Origin: Erinaceus europaeus
Lineage: Eukaryota > Chordata > Mammalia > Eulipotyphla > Erinaceidae
NCBI RefSeq assembly: GCF_950295315.1
Contig: NC_080179.1
Location: 73,117,174-73,181,173, forward strand
DNA: 64,000 nt
Direction of reading: 5' to 3'
A model generated the notes under the pieces. It had not been told where the DNA came from. It saw only the letters and a program-made list of their open reading frames with translations, and searched no databases. A program made the position numbers and the translations under genes. Positions 44,268 through 56,047 of this stretch are shown here, in pieces. Numbering within the stretch: position 1 is the stretch's first letter; each line of letters starts with the position of its first letter.

Positions 44268-44686
44268 TTCTGGGATAGCCTGAGGGTGCTTCTTCCCAAG
44301 CAAGTGCTCTCTGGGTTGGAGAGAACTCAGCTGGAGCCAACCTAGGCTGCTGCGTGGGAGAGGGATCAGGAACTCGTGCCAGGCTAGTGTAGCAGGAGAG
44401 AGACTCTGGGACCTTTGGAGCTGGAAGGCAATCCCAAGTGTGTATTATCAGAAGAGCAGCAAGCCAATTTATTCTCATAGGGTGGAAACAGGATGTGATG
44501 TAGGGTGGAAACAGGATGTGATGTAGAGAGGGTGGAGTGAAAAGAGAGTGGTGAAAATCAGGGTGTGTCTAGGAGAGGGGGTGGAGCCAATAGAGAGTTC
44601 GAACCGTGGGGATTAAACCAATGCCCTGCAGGCAGGGCGGTTCTTAGTGAGAACCTAATTTTATAACAGAACTCTTACACTTAACA
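44268..44686 (-). mobile_element. Solo LTR, diverged copy of the 9495 family
   Basis: Shares AGCCTGAGGGTG, GTGCTCTCTGGGTTGGAGAG and GAGCCAACCTAGGCTGCTG with 9495-9899 and has the same order of blocks. It has only one ATTAAACCAATG unit. The 5' TG is mutated and no exact TSD is seen. It ends about 190 bp before the candidate 30-nt exon. Confidence 0.75.
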
Positions 44687-44875
44687 AACACTGCGACAAA
44701 GGACAACAAAAAGGGAAACAGGTTGCTAAAAAGAAGTCCCTTGTATCAAATATCCCCAAGGGTCACAATCTAAGGAAGATTTTTCTGTATGTAAAATGTT
44801 GAATTCATGTTTATAAAGATAATAGAAAATTACATTTAGATATCCTCAACACCTTCTTTCATTTACCGTTATCAG

Positions 44876-44905
44876 AAAGCAGGTAAATGGGAATATAATG
44901 TCAAG
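44876..44905 (+). other. GALNT13: Candidate 30-nt alternative exon within the last GALNT13 intron
   Basis: Preceded by a pyrimidine-rich tract ending TTATCAG and followed by a strong donor, AAG|GTAAGT. The 30 nt are in frame with both flanking exons and read KAGKWEYNVK. Codons TGG GAA TAT match the WEY of the 29385-29519 exon. The DNA around the donor also aligns: ATGGGAATAT is identical, and CAAGGTAAGTCAC resembles TGAGGTATATCAC. This suggests a decayed tandem copy of the exon end used as a microexon. Inclusion would add ten residues between lectin repeats beta and gamma. Coincidence around a splice consensus is not excluded. Confidence 0.4.
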
Positions 44906-44909
44906 GTAA

Positions 44910-46860
44910 GTCACATGTTACTGGCAACACAGCCATTTCCCTGTGTCGAATTCCTAGTAAAAGCAGCGGTTTGTTTTGCCTTTTGAAGGCCAGGTATGGG
45001 GCTATACGGGAAATGCACTGCCTTTCTGCATTTCCATTAACTCATATTTGTAATTCTTCATGTAGAATCACATAGTGAATAGATCTCTAGCTGATAATTT
45101 GCATTTTTAGTTCTTTGTTAAAAGCATCGGATTATTAGCTTATTATATTCTATCAACATCAAATTCTATGCTACTGACCTATTGGTCACCTTGTGAGAGA
45201 TTGTTTTAAATAACAACACTATTATTTCAATGTTTAAATAACTGTCCAATTATTCTTAATCAATAGTGTAAAACTTGTTGGATTTTCTGTTAAATTAAAT
45301 AGCTGTAACAGTGCATCGCATGATAGTTACTGTCTTGCAAATCGTTTCTCCTAATCAAATGATTTGGGGGGGGGTGTTTATATTGTAATAAACGAAAAAT
45401 GACTGATTCACTGAAGAACTAATAATACAGATGTCAGTTTAAACTATGGTACTAAAAGATTCAAAGGAAACGCAAGTAACTGTTATTACATATGACAGTG
45501 AACAAAATGAGAGTCAATTTGGACTGTTTCAGATATTTAACTTTCTGTTACAGCTAAGGAATCAATTTCTTATCTCCCTGTGGTACCTGTCTGTTTGCAC
45601 ACCACACCCACCACCAATTTGGGTCCTTCCTTGCCAAGGTGCACTGGGTTACCCAATACCTTCCAGCTCGCTCCCATTTCAGTTCCTCTTTGGAGTCCTG
45701 TCCTTGACAAGCTTCTGCAGTACACCACAGCTAGTCTAAGCCTCATCCTGTGTAAAAGTAACAATTTTTTACTTAGTGCTTAAAAATACAAGGAACCAAA
45801 GGTATTATCTAAATTTTCTATAACATTTGATCTTGTTTTGTTACATAAGCTGCTTCCCTAACCTGGTTTCAGTTTATTTTCAGTAGTAATATCACCTTCA
45901 GAATATAATGTTTAAAGACAAGAGTCCTTCATTTTTTTTTTCATAGATGACTTTAAATAGAATGATCATTTTCTAACTCCCAGGAGACACTACTGCTTTA
46001 CACATCAGAGAAAACAATTAACAATGCTGTATTGAAAACAAAAATCAATTCTAACTTGAGTTTACATTACACTGATTTCTAGTAATCATTTAAGATAAAG
46101 GAAATAGGAAAAGACAGTTCGCTATGTGCTATATGTCAACCCATGTGTCACATAGTCTTAAAAACTGAGTTTATATGACAGTTTCCAGAAGCTGTCAGAG
46201 GCATTTTCAGTAAACATGACAAGACCCATTTATTTAATAAGTATTACCAATAGAAAAAACACACAGCCAATATAAAACTTCCCGAGTTCTTAAATAAACA
46301 ACATAGGAGAATATATATCAATAAATAACTATTTAAAATGAAAGAAAATTTAAATAAAATTACTGTGTTTTTTAAATGAAAAATTTATCTCATGAAGTTA
46401 TCTGAGAACTCTAATTTAAAAAAAAAGGGAAGTACCTAGAATGAAAGTTCTTTTAACTTTTTAAATAATTATTGATGTGATAAAGATTTTGGGAGGCAAT
46501 GTAATAAGTTTTTTTTTTCTTGCCACTCCTGACTTTTTTCAGACAGAGAGGACACACACAGAGAAAACTAGATCCCAGCACTGGATATGAAGGGAGGGGC
46601 TCCAACCTGGGTCAGACCCATAGCAAAGCAGATCCCTACCCAGGAGAACAGAACACTCCTACCCATCTGCAAATGTATTCTTTATGGAAATTTTTATATC
46701 GCATATATGTCGTGGTTCTACACTTCATGAGTATAGTGGGTTGGGACGCTGTTTATGCTGTATGCCAAGAACTATATTTAGTTTCTTGTTTATGTCAGAT
46801 GACATGCACAATCACAACAACTAGGATCTTCAATATTAACAAGACATTTATAAGGAAAAT
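44910..46860. other. Intron sequence, no gene seen, repeat-poor
   Basis: The longest repeat-poor part of the intron, about 1.9 kb, next to the candidate 30-nt exon. A G-run lies at 45366-45374. An ORF at 45446-45739 has no motif. Confidence 0.5.
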
Positions 46861-46881
46861 TTCATTCTAAAAGTAAAAAAC

Positions 46882-47030
46882 CAGGGAGTCGGGTGGTAGC
46901 GCAGCAGGTTAAGCGCAGGTGGCCCAAAGCGCCACGTGAGAGCACTACAATGCTAGTGATGCTCCCGGGAGGGCAGAACAGTGCTGTGGTATCTCTCCTC
47001 TTCCAGTCTCTATGTGTGAAATTAAAATGA
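46882..47030 (+). mobile_element. Chimeric SINE (long-family head on a short-family body)
   Basis: The first ~48 bp (GGGAGTCGGGTGGTAGCGCA...GCCCAAAGCG) are the main family head. It then changes abruptly to CCACGTGAGAGCACTACAAT, which lacks that family's CACCTGCAGGGGAGTC block. Confidence 0.65.
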
Positions 47031-47039
47031 AAAAGTTTC

Positions 47040-47910
47040 CATAAGAAAGTTACTATTGTACACTCATGAGACTTTGCCACCAAAAAAAAAAAAAAAATTA
47101 AATCCCTTACGGTAGAGAATTCAAATTTGGTTAGTAACCTTAAAAAATAAGTCTGCTTAAAAAACATATCTATGGAATGAATGGTGTTATTCAAAATAAA
47201 ATTCATGAAAAGGTTGCTTCTCCTATCTTTGTAAGTCACTTAGTCCCCATTTTACTGTAGGATAGAAGTCCTTCCAAAGGTAAATCCAAGGGCTTGTATC
47301 TATTAAACTGCCCAGGAAATGCCATTTAATTCCAGCAGAGTTTATTTAGTCCATGGGTATTTATAGCATGGTTGAATTAATGAATTTACAGAGTACTTTG
47401 CATTGCTTGGCACTGGGGTTGATAATGTGGTGACTATGATCTGTGGTCTTTCTGGAGCCAAAGTTCCTGCAGAGGAAATATGTGTAAAGCCAGAAACAGA
47501 TAAATAAAGTCATGATCAGTTGTGCACCGTTATGAAACCAGATAGAGCGGATCTTCTTTTTTTCTCTTTGCTATTCATCTTGACTGACAGAAGGTTATGG
47601 CGATGCGTAGTAAGATCCCTTTAAGACTAACAGGTGAACGTATAGAAGAGCGTAAATAGTCTGAGTGTCATGTAGCACAAATAAAGCAAAGTCAAAAAGC
47701 TATTCGTTGCTAGAGTTTCCCCTGGCACTCATTTAAACCTAAGTCAAAGGAATGAGGAGTCCAGAGATCTTAACTGAAAATTCTCTGGGCTAATCAATTT
47801 TGAAATCTCATTCACTGAATAGCTCATTAACATACTTTGTTAATTTGATGAGCATAAAGAATATAAGCTTTTCTATCCCCGAGAAGGTGATTTGTTAAAA
47901 ACATTTCCTT
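47040..47910. other. Intron sequence, no gene seen
   Basis: Nothing recognised. Confidence 0.5.
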
Positions 47911-48200
47911 GGGCGGTAGCGCAGCAGGTTAAGCGCATGTGGTGCAAAGCGCAAGGACCCGCGTAAGGATCCCGGTTGGAGCCCCTGGCTGCCCACCTGC
48001 AGGGGAGTCGCTTCACAGGCGGTGAAGCAGGTCTGCAGGTGTCTACCTTTTCTCTCTCCCCCTCTGTCTTACCCTCCTCTCTCCATTTCTCTCTGTCCTA
48101 TCTAACGACGACATCAACAACAATAATAACTACAACAACTATGAAAAACAAGGGCAACAAAAAGGGAAAATAAATAAATATATAAAAAAAATTTTTTTAA
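47911..48200 (+). mobile_element. Hedgehog tRNA-derived SINE
   Basis: Head GGGCGGTAGCGCAGCAGGTT, complete body and tail. Short flank repeat ATTTCCT. Confidence 0.92.
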
Positions 48201-48244
48201 TTTCCTCATTTGATCTCAAACCTTTCTCTCTCCCTCCCCTCTCC

Positions 48245-48367
48245 CTTTTAAGAAAAATATTTAATAGGACAGAGAGAAATTGAAAGGGAAGGGGGAGATA
48301 CAGAGAGGGAGATAACCTGCAACACTGCTTCACTACGCCTGAAGCTTCCTCCCTGCAGGTGGGTGAG
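48245..48367 (-). mobile_element. Antisense SINE, truncated
   Basis: ATTTAATAGGACAGAGAGAA and CCTCCCTGCAGGTGGG, then an abrupt end. Confidence 0.75.
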
Positions 48368-48369
48368 GC

Positions 48370-49557
48370 TCTTCTCTATATTGTATTTGATCTTCATTTA
48401 TTCCTCCTAAATGCAGCTGACACTAAAGCTGTCTAACGAATTCAACTGGCAGCTCCATGGACACAGTGATTTTGATGTGTGCCTTCCATGCGTATCCAGT
48501 GGAAATCGTAGGTTGCCAAGAATGATTGATTGATTGCTGCCTTTGTACTTCGTTTTGTCATTATGCGTTATTCTCTTTGCCAAACAGACCCACACTTTTC
48601 TTCACACAGTCACCCAGTCCTGTCTCTCAATAAGTCAAGGAGCCGGTGGCCTCCAGAATCCCCACTGCGGAAACGTGTAATGATAACCCTTTGCAAAAAT
48701 GGCTTCTAAGTAACGACACAAGAATGGAAGTTTTTAGAAACATATTTGAGAATCCTACTGATAACTTTCTCTGATAATTTTGAAAGTTTGTTTTTCAGAT
48801 TTTATTGAATGCATTTTCGGAGTCTTGTTATATTCTGTTGCTGACGTCTGAAAACTTCTTGAAAATATCTTTTTGTGCTATTGATGGCTTTATTTTTTTC
48901 TGTCTTATATTTCTATGCTGCTTGTTAATCTGGAAACTGTACACATTAAATAGTGTTTACCATTAAGTTATCAGTGTTTTTCTGTTTTTTTTTTTTTCTT
49001 TCTGATGTTTATATGTAGAAACTTACTTGATGGGATATACTATGACACCAGCTCTATTTTAGGATAAGTGTAGACATATTTGTATGGCAAGTGCTTTTGC
49101 ATTAGAGCTGTAAAAATCAATGTAAAAGTAACACAGCCAAGATCTCGGTTATTTTTGGATCACTGAGTTTTGATCTGGTGAGATTTAATTCATATACTTT
49201 ACACTCAATTGTAGCATATTCTTTCTAGAATTCACCACTTTAACCTGAAACTTTAAGCAAGTAGATTGTTGAAGACTGAGTAACATATAATTTTCTATAT
49301 GTTTATGAAGTAAAATATGTGTAAGCATTTAATTATGGTGGTGGGTTAGATATAATTATGATAATAAAGTGCTTTTTCTCTTGTAATTTGTGAATGCCTG
49401 TTCAGTAAGCAATGAAATCTGCCAAAGATTCCTGGGAATGATTTTGTGGCTTGTACAGATTTTCACAGATAGTGAGCAGGGGAGTATGAATTCACAGATG
49501 TATCCAACTCTAAACTAGCTGCTTTTTCTATTACATAGTATTAAAAATAAGAGTAGT
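48370..49557. other. Repeat-poor intron sequence before the last exon
   Basis: No gene seen. T-rich tracts at 48890-48900 and 48984-49000. Confidence 0.5.
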
Positions 49558-49725
49558 TTGGGGAGCCGGGAGGTAGCACAGTGGGTTAAGTGCAGATGGT
49601 GCAAAGCGCAAGGACTGGAGTGAGGATCCTGGTTCCAGCCCCCGGCTCCCCACATGCAGGGGAGCCGCTTCACAGGCAGTGAAGCAGGTCTGCAGGGGTC
49701 TGTCTTTCTCTCCCCCTCTCTGTTT
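49558..49725 (+). mobile_element. SINE truncated in its CT-rich body
   Basis: Head GGGGAGCCGGGAGGTAGCAC to CTCCCCCTCTCTG, then a T-run that starts a second, - strand element. Confidence 0.85.
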
Positions 49726-49736
49726 TTTTTTTTTTT

Positions 49737-49860
49737 AACCAGAATACTACTCATCTCTGGCTTACTGAGGATTGAACCTGGGACCTCAGAAGCTTCTGAG
49801 ATGAAAGTCTTTTTTCATAACCAGACAATCCTTATGCTACAGTGAATGTGTCTAAATCAC
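49737..49860 (-). mobile_element. SINE of the 'CAGCTCTGGCTTA' type
   Basis: ATCTCTGGCTTACTGAGGAT, then GAACCTGGGACCTCAGAAGC. Related copies lie at 11425 and 51290. Confidence 0.65.
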
Positions 49861-50330
49861 AGCTACTTTGCTTTGTTTAATCTTTTTAAATGGGAACAAG
49901 TTTGTTCAGCCGGGTCACAATTGTGATATCTGTGTGCTACCACATGGTTACTGAATAACAAAGAAAACTATGCTTTGGTTGAAGTTTAATAATATTTGTA
50001 AATTGCAACTGAACTTAAAGCCTTCAAGCTGCCTTTTTGCAAAGGGAGCTGGCTGAATGTGAGGTCCATGTATAGTAAATGTCAGCCAATCTCTCAGTCA
50101 TCCACAGTACAGGTATATCAAACAATGCTGACATATTGCTATATGCAATGGAAGTGTTTTAATGATTAAGCCATGCACCAATGTTTGATTTCTTCCAAAT
50201 GTGTCATGGTGTTTGTATTAAGACAAATTTAAAAAGTCTTAAAGAATTTTTCTAAAGAGTATGTTTGATTCAATGTGCTGGTGGAGATACAGCTAAAACA
50301 GGTTGCGCTGATTGTTATTATCTTTCACAG

Positions 50331-50471
50331 AGACTCACCTTGAGGCATGTTAACAGTAACCAGTGTCTTGACGAACCCTCTGAAGAAGACAAAATGGTGC
50401 CTACCATGCAGGACTGTAGCGGAAGCAGATCCCAACAGTGGCTATTGAGGAACATGACCTTGGGGACATGA
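50331..50471 (+). CDS. GALNT13: GALNT13 last coding exon (lectin gamma repeat and stop)
   Basis: The final 46 codons plus TGA. It starts [16 protein letters not shown] after acceptor TATCTTTCACAG and ends [12 protein letters not shown]. It holds the CLD and QxW motifs of the third lectin repeat, which in this family binds GalNAc-bearing peptide and steers the enzyme to partly glycosylated substrates. Phase 0 joins directly to the exon ending WEYDAE at 29519. The C-terminal MTLGT is what I recall for GALNT13; GALNT1 ends differently (PEIF). No frameshift or stop is seen, so this end of the gene looks functional. Known expression of the family member is mainly neural; nothing in this exon shows regulation. 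Confidence 0.95.
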   Translation, partial: RLTLRHVNSNQCLDEPSEEDKMVPTMQDCSGSRSQQWLLRNMTLGT

Positions 50472-51140
50472 AGACTATTTCCCCCTGAGTCCTGCAAGTG
50501 TCGACACTTTTGTTTTTCCATTATTTCAATGAGGGAAATAGTAACTTTGTTGAATTGAAAGTTTTAAAATCCTTTTAGTATTCTAAGACACAATTGTTTA
50601 TAGTTCATTTTTAGGAATGTTTGCTTATTTCCCTACTAAAATTTGTATCAGATCAAGGAAGCACATAAAAATTTCAATAACAGAAAACTATTATTAAACA
50701 TCAGAGCAACTGGAAAAAGAATAATTTGTTTGCTTTAAAAAAATTCTCTATTGCCCTCTTTTCACAGGATTAATGGGGGGACATTTTAATTTTTTCTTGT
50801 CACAGTGGTTGAAAAAAGAGAAAATGTATATGCTTTATAAAATGTCTTCACTATGAAATATTATAATTGTTTTTATAAACGCACTGTTTCTACTGGGCAT
50901 TCATGGAAACTCCGTCGGATTCCTGCATCAACAAGACCACATGCAGAGTTAATCCTAAGTAGTAAACTCATAGTACAAATTATGTTTCAAGTTTTATAGA
51001 AGTGGAAAAATCAAATTGTCCATTGAATTATTTAAACAAAAAAGAAGAGAACATGTAAATTCAATTTAAATACTTGAAATCAGAAGAAACAAGATTAAAC
51101 TAAATTGCAAAAGTCAAATCATACTACATATTAAAAGCTT
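50472..51140 (+). other. GALNT13: Probable GALNT13 3' UTR (end uncertain)
   Basis: AT-rich DNA after the stop with no recognised repeat. ATTAAA hexamers lie at 50693-50698, 51094-51099 and 51130-51135, the last followed by a TTTTGGGGG stretch. AATAAA motifs at 52560-52565 and 52575-52580 lie beyond an L1 insertion and would give a longer UTR. Which site is used cannot be told from sequence. Confidence 0.45.
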
Positions 51141-51289
51141 CTCTTTTGGGGGACTTAGTTCACTCCTACAACTATTTGAGGATAATGTTCATCTTAGTCC
51201 CAAACTGGATGGTGAAATCTCAATCCTTAGTCACCTTCTGTGTCATGTAAGCTATACAGTCACTTAAAAAATATCTATAAATTTACTTA

Positions 51290-51510
51290 ATAAGAGAGAC
51301 ACAGAGTAAAAGAAAAATGGGAGAAAGAAAGATAGGAAGAAAGAAAGGAAGGAAGGGAGGAAGACAGAAAGAAAGAAAGAAAGAAAGGTTAGAGACTGAA
51401 CAGAACACTGTTCAGCTCTGGCTGATGGTAGTGCTGGGAGTTGAACCTGGGAGCTCAGAGTCTCAAACGTGGAAGTCATTGCTTAAGCATTATGTTGTCT
51501 ACCCACCCTC
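51290..51510 (-). mobile_element. SINE of the 'CAGCTCTGGCTTA' type with purine microsatellite
   Basis: GTTCAGCTCTGGCTGATGG, then GAACCTGGGAGCTCAGAGTC; a GAAA/GGAA tract at 51320-51390 lies inside it. Confidence 0.7.
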
Positions 51511-51633
51511 TACAGAGTTCCTCTTTTCTTTACTATTACTTCTCGCTTCTGCCTCAGAGAACTGACAAAGTGTTAGCCCTAGTTTTCAGTTCTTTGGCAT
51601 TTGAAGAATTTAGTTAAGTCACTATTCCCTTTT

Positions 51634-52291
51634 CTTTTTTCTTTATTTTTTATTTAAGAAAGGATTAATTAACAAAACCATTGGGTAGGAGGGGTACAAC
51701 TCCACACAATTCCCACCACCCATTCTCCATATCCCACCCCCTCCCCTGATAGCTTTCCCATTCTCTGTCCCTCTGGGAGCATGGACCCAGGGTCATTGTG
51801 GAAGGTCTGGCTTCTGTAATTGCTTCCCCGCTGAACATGGGTGTTGACTGGTCGGTCCATACTCCCAGTCTGCCTCTCTCTTTCCCTAGTAGGGTGGGTC
51901 TCTGGGGAAGCGGCGCTCCAGGACACATGGTGGGGTCTTCAGTCCAGGGAAGCCTGGCCGGCATCCTGATGGCATCTGGAACCTGGTAACTGAAAAGAGA
52001 GTTAACATAGGAAGCCAAACAAATCGTTGAGCAATCATGGATCCCAAGCTTGGAATAGTGGAGAGGAAGTGTTAGGGGGGTACTCACTGAAAACTCTAGT
52101 GTACTTCTGCTTTCAGGTATATATTTTGCAGTAGTTTATGGATACGTGTGAAAATGCTCTCTCTCATAGAAACTGGTGTATATCTAGGTTTTGGGACTTT
52201 GTTAGAAAGTGAACCACCTGAGATGGAATTAGAGTATACTATGAAAGGAAAGGTCTCACCCGAGTAATGAAGCTGAAGGGTTGTCATTCCA
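51634..52291 (-). mobile_element. 5'-truncated L1 3' UTR with TSD
   Basis: Flanked by the 14-bp repeat CACTATTCCCTTTT (51620-51633, 52292-52305). Very similar to 31061-31690 of the full-length L1. It lies about 1.2 kb past the GALNT13 stop, possibly within a long 3' UTR. Confidence 0.9.
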
Positions 52292-52634
52292 CACTATTCC
52301 CTTTTAAATGATATATTAAAATACTATATTCAAGGCTATACTATGATATATAAATTATTCATTCACCAGGAGAATCAATTCATTATACATCAATTTAACT
52401 TTTAATTAAACTAATTGGTACTGTTTACTATAAATGATGGCACATGAAATATGGTTTACAACCATAATTGACTTTCTTTTGTATGTTCTATTTCCATCTT
52501 AAAACTCTTTGTGTTCAAAATACATGGACAGAAGACATGAATATGAAGAAAACTCCTTCAATAAAATTGGTGCTAATAAATTTTATGCTTGACACCAGTT
52601 AAGATGCCCATAAAGTTGCTCTAAATGTATTTTT

Positions 52635-52905
52635 TATATTTATTTTCCCTTTTGTTGTCTTTTTTATTGTTGTTGTAGTTATTATTGCTGTTACTGTTGT
52701 CGTCATTAGATAAGACAGAGAGAAATGGAGAGAGGAGGGGAAGGCAGAGAGGGGGAGAGAAAGACAGACACCTGCAGACCTGCTTCACCGCCTGTGAAGC
52801 GACTCCCCTGCAGGTGGGGAGCCGGGGGCTCGAACCGGGATCCTTCCACTGGACCTTGCGCTTTGTGCCACCTGCGCTTAACCTGCTGCACTATCTCCTG
52901 ACTCC
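52635..52905 (-). mobile_element. Hedgehog tRNA-derived SINE with TSD
   Basis: TSD CTAAATGTATTTTT (52621-52634, 52906-52919). Complete antisense copy. Confidence 0.95.
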
Positions 52906-52919
52906 CTAAATGTATTTTT

Positions 52920-54200
52920 CTTTTATTAGTAAGAGTATACTCAGCAGCTAAAGGAAAGTGGAGGGGGGAGAATAAGCATTCTCTGGAGGAAAAGGTGCTG
53001 AGTCTTTGTTCCTCACATTTTGCTGAAATGCTGTGCCAGAAACAGTAGTCGATTTGGCCTCACACAAATTCTGTATCTCTCACTCACAAACATATTATGC
53101 CCCCCACATCACACACACTTCTTTAAAATGAAAAGGGTATTTTCTGAAAAAACATTTCTTCCTCTTGTGGTTTTAGATTAGTGCGGTTCTCTAACTTAGG
53201 GCATTCATTTCTGTCTATTCCTTAAGCGACTGCTGTCTTGTCACCTTGAGGTCTCTGGTCCTTTCTGAACGTCTCAAAACTTTTGTTTGTCATTTCTGGG
53301 ATTTCATTGTGCTTGGCTGACTTTTTAGATGGAAAGAAAGTGAAAAAGACAAGAGGGAGAGAGGTAAAAACACCACAGCACTGAAGCTCCCTCGAATGCT
53401 CTGGGGATGGACTAGAATCTGGGTCATCTGATGAAAAAGCAAGTGAACTGTCCAGGAAGCGCTGCTGATGAGTCCAAATGATAATATTATGATGATGAAT
53501 GTTAGGTTATTCTTTTTTTCCTAAAGAAAAAATGTGTAGAATACAGCAAAGTTCTTCAAAGGAAACTGTGACTCCTGGCACGCGGTAAATCGTTGCTTCA
53601 AAGTGATGGCAGCCCGCTGAGTAAGCTGTGTAGCTTAACAGGCGTTAGTTCATTCCCTTTTTTTTCCCCCTTGCCCTTCTTAATGTATGCTGAGATATCC
53701 CTGCACAGCATCCTCCATTATACTTACAACGCTTTAACATGCAAGACTGTTTTGTTTTGTTTTGTTTTTGCACAATCTGTGCTGCTTATTCTGAATCTAT
53801 CAATCCTACATAATGTATGTAGAAAAATGGTTAATCACCAATTTTTCAAAACTTGACATATTGCAACAGCATTTTGAGTATTTGAAAGTTCATACTAGCC
53901 ATACCAAAAATACAGGGAAGAATGAAAACTGTATGAATTCTCTGCCACAAGAGACTCCTTGAAGAACGCTCAGATGGTTTGAGCACGTTAGAATGTCTGA
54001 CATAGAGAAGCCGGCGTGAAAATATCGGAGAACCCAGAAAGCAATACCTGGCATGTCTTTGTTCAAAAATATTAGCGCATTCAGTATAACAAATTAAAAT
54101 CATGACTGCATTCACAATGTGTCATTTTATACATTTCGCACCCATGGAGCTAAATAACACGTGTTTTCAGTGATCTCAGACTTTCCTTACGGTTTCTAAT
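52920..54200. other. Downstream DNA, no gene seen
   Basis: Short ORFs (53593-53856, 53846-54115) without motifs. Confidence 0.5.
53330..53470 (-). mobile_element. Old antisense SINE
   Basis: GACAAGAGGGAGAGAGG, CACCACAGCACTGAAGC and GAATCTGGGTC. Confidence 0.5.
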
Positions 54201-54204
54201 CCGT

Positions 54205-54325
54205 TGCAACTAATGCGAGCAGGGGTGAGGGGAGCTGGGGACTGGACCGAGGGTTCTTGCGCTTATCCTGTCTTTCCGCATACGACTATGTTGGCTTAAC
54301 CAGGTGTGCCACTGCCCGCTCCATT
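54205..54325 (-). mobile_element. Old antisense SINE head fragment
   Basis: GAGCTGGGGACTGGACCGAG and TTAACCAGGTGTGCCACTGC. Confidence 0.6.
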
Positions 54326-54802
54326 CAGAGATCTCAGTTCATCTTTCCCCTTTCTCTTTTGTCTTTCAGTCCCTCAGCAAATTCCCTTGATTTTTTGTAT
54401 TTGTGATATAACTAGAAAACAACCAAATACCACATCCACGGTGTGTCACTCACTACCTCTAACCTTTGTAACTGCTAACTGCCTATAATTAGTTTCCTGA
54501 TTTCCTAACCTCTCCACTATTCTCAGTATAACAGCCATAGCGATTCATCAGACACAACTGATGCCACTTCTCTGCTCTACCCCCTCCATGTGTTTCTCTA
54601 AGCCATCTTCTCCAGGTGGTATTAAAGGTGATTCATGAATGACACTTCAGTACTTTATCGAGACATACACACACCTTCCTAACTGTATCTCCAACCAAGC
54701 AAATCGCAAGTTTCTGCCTTAAGGTTTCCTTTCCTTGTCTCCACATAGGTCTTATTCCCTGTACATGCTCTGATAAGCTCTCTGTTTAATTCTTTATTTT
54801 TC

Positions 54803-55164
54803 TGTTGCTCATTATGCCAGGTCCCCTGCATTGCTTGATGCTGTGGTCTATTTACGTAATCATTGTTTTGCCTGCAGGGTATTGGTTTAATCTCCACTGG
54901 TTAGTTGGAAGCTTGCTACCTTCCCACTCTTTTCTTCTCTCCACCCCCTCTCCTAGCCATTTCCTCTTCCGACCTGCCACTTCCATTTTAAAAGGGATAA
55001 AGGCGTTTCAATAAAGGCATTGCATTGCATTCCCGCTCAGCCACAAGTTCCTGGTTCCTCTCCAGCGTCACTGAGTAAGCAGCAGCCCAGGTTGGCTCTG
55101 GTAGAGTTCTCTCCAACCCAGAGAGCGCATTCCAGGGAAGAAACACCCTCATGCTAGCCCGGCA
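54803..55164 (+). mobile_element. Solo LTR, sense copy of the 9495 family
   Basis: Begins TGTTGCTCATT and ends CTAGCCCGGCA, the reverse-complement counterparts of the other copies. AATAAA is at 55010-55015 with a TATA-like TTTTAAAAGGG about 25 bp upstream. The flanks TTTTTC/CCTTTC are only partly alike. Being sense to GALNT13, its polyadenylation signal could in principle be used by read-through transcripts. Confidence 0.72.
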
Positions 55165-56047
55165 CCTTTCCACCTTCCCAGTCATCCACATTTACGTGGC
55201 ATACTCCCAATATCACCATAGAGGTGTAAATGGAATCTCCATGAGAGCCAGGACTTGGTAAGTTTTGTTCACTTCTTTATGCTCAGTAATCAGTATAGTT
55301 CTTGGCATATCCTAAGTGTTCTTTCAGCATTTCTTAATAAACTGAAAAAAATGTGTGTAAATTTTATAATGTGGTATAGCATCATATCTCTTCTGCACAC
55401 TATTTTAAATATTCAAAGGTAAAATTTAGTAATGAGTTTAGGATTCTCATAACTTTGCCTCCCAATGATAATGTCCCTCTTAATATTCTTCACATTAAAG
55501 TATGGGCAGTGCTTTGCCCTCTAGGATAAAATAATCTGCCTTATGGAAATGAAATATGACCTTTTATAAAGACTCTGCTATATTATATAAGTTACTTCAA
55601 GGAGAAAAAAATGTCTTTCATCTTTATTTTTTGGTTGTGTTCAGTGGTCGAGTGTGAATACATAAAAATGTTTACTTCCCAAAGGGAAAGATATGTTGTT
55701 ATGTTACAAATCATATATGTTTTTGTGGTTTCATAAGTTACTTCTAAATTTATTTTCTAAGTACAAGGATATGAATAAGACACAATAGGCAAAGGTTAGG
55801 AAGGATAAAGAAAATTGATGATTTTTCTTCTAAAAACAGACTCATTTTGCCTACAGATAATAAGACTGAGAACACTTGGTACCATGACTTACCCAAGCAC
55901 TATTCCTAGAACTCATTGTCAATACAATTTAATATTATATTCAACTGAAAAGCACTCAAAATGTAAGGAAAGGGCATAGTAATGAGAAAAAATTCTTCAC
56001 TAGACAATATGTAATGTACATGGATTCTTTGGAGATATGTAACTTGT
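55165..56047. other. Downstream DNA, no gene seen
   Basis: AT-rich; nothing recognised. Confidence 0.5.

Noticed and set aside
45446..45739. A 97-codon ORF in the last intron
   Set aside because: No motif, overlapping ORFs on both strands, no splice or start support.
29385..50471. GALNT1 rather than GALNT13
   Set aside because: The exon end WEYDAE and C-terminus NMTLGT fit GALNT13 as I recall it; GALNT1 has WEYDPV and ends PEIF.
51634..52087. ORFs of 80-150 codons reading MSTPLTLPL or TRERERQ
   Set aside because: They recur at every L1 3' UTR copy (778, 27811, 31051, 51665, 62572) and are by-products of that repeat.
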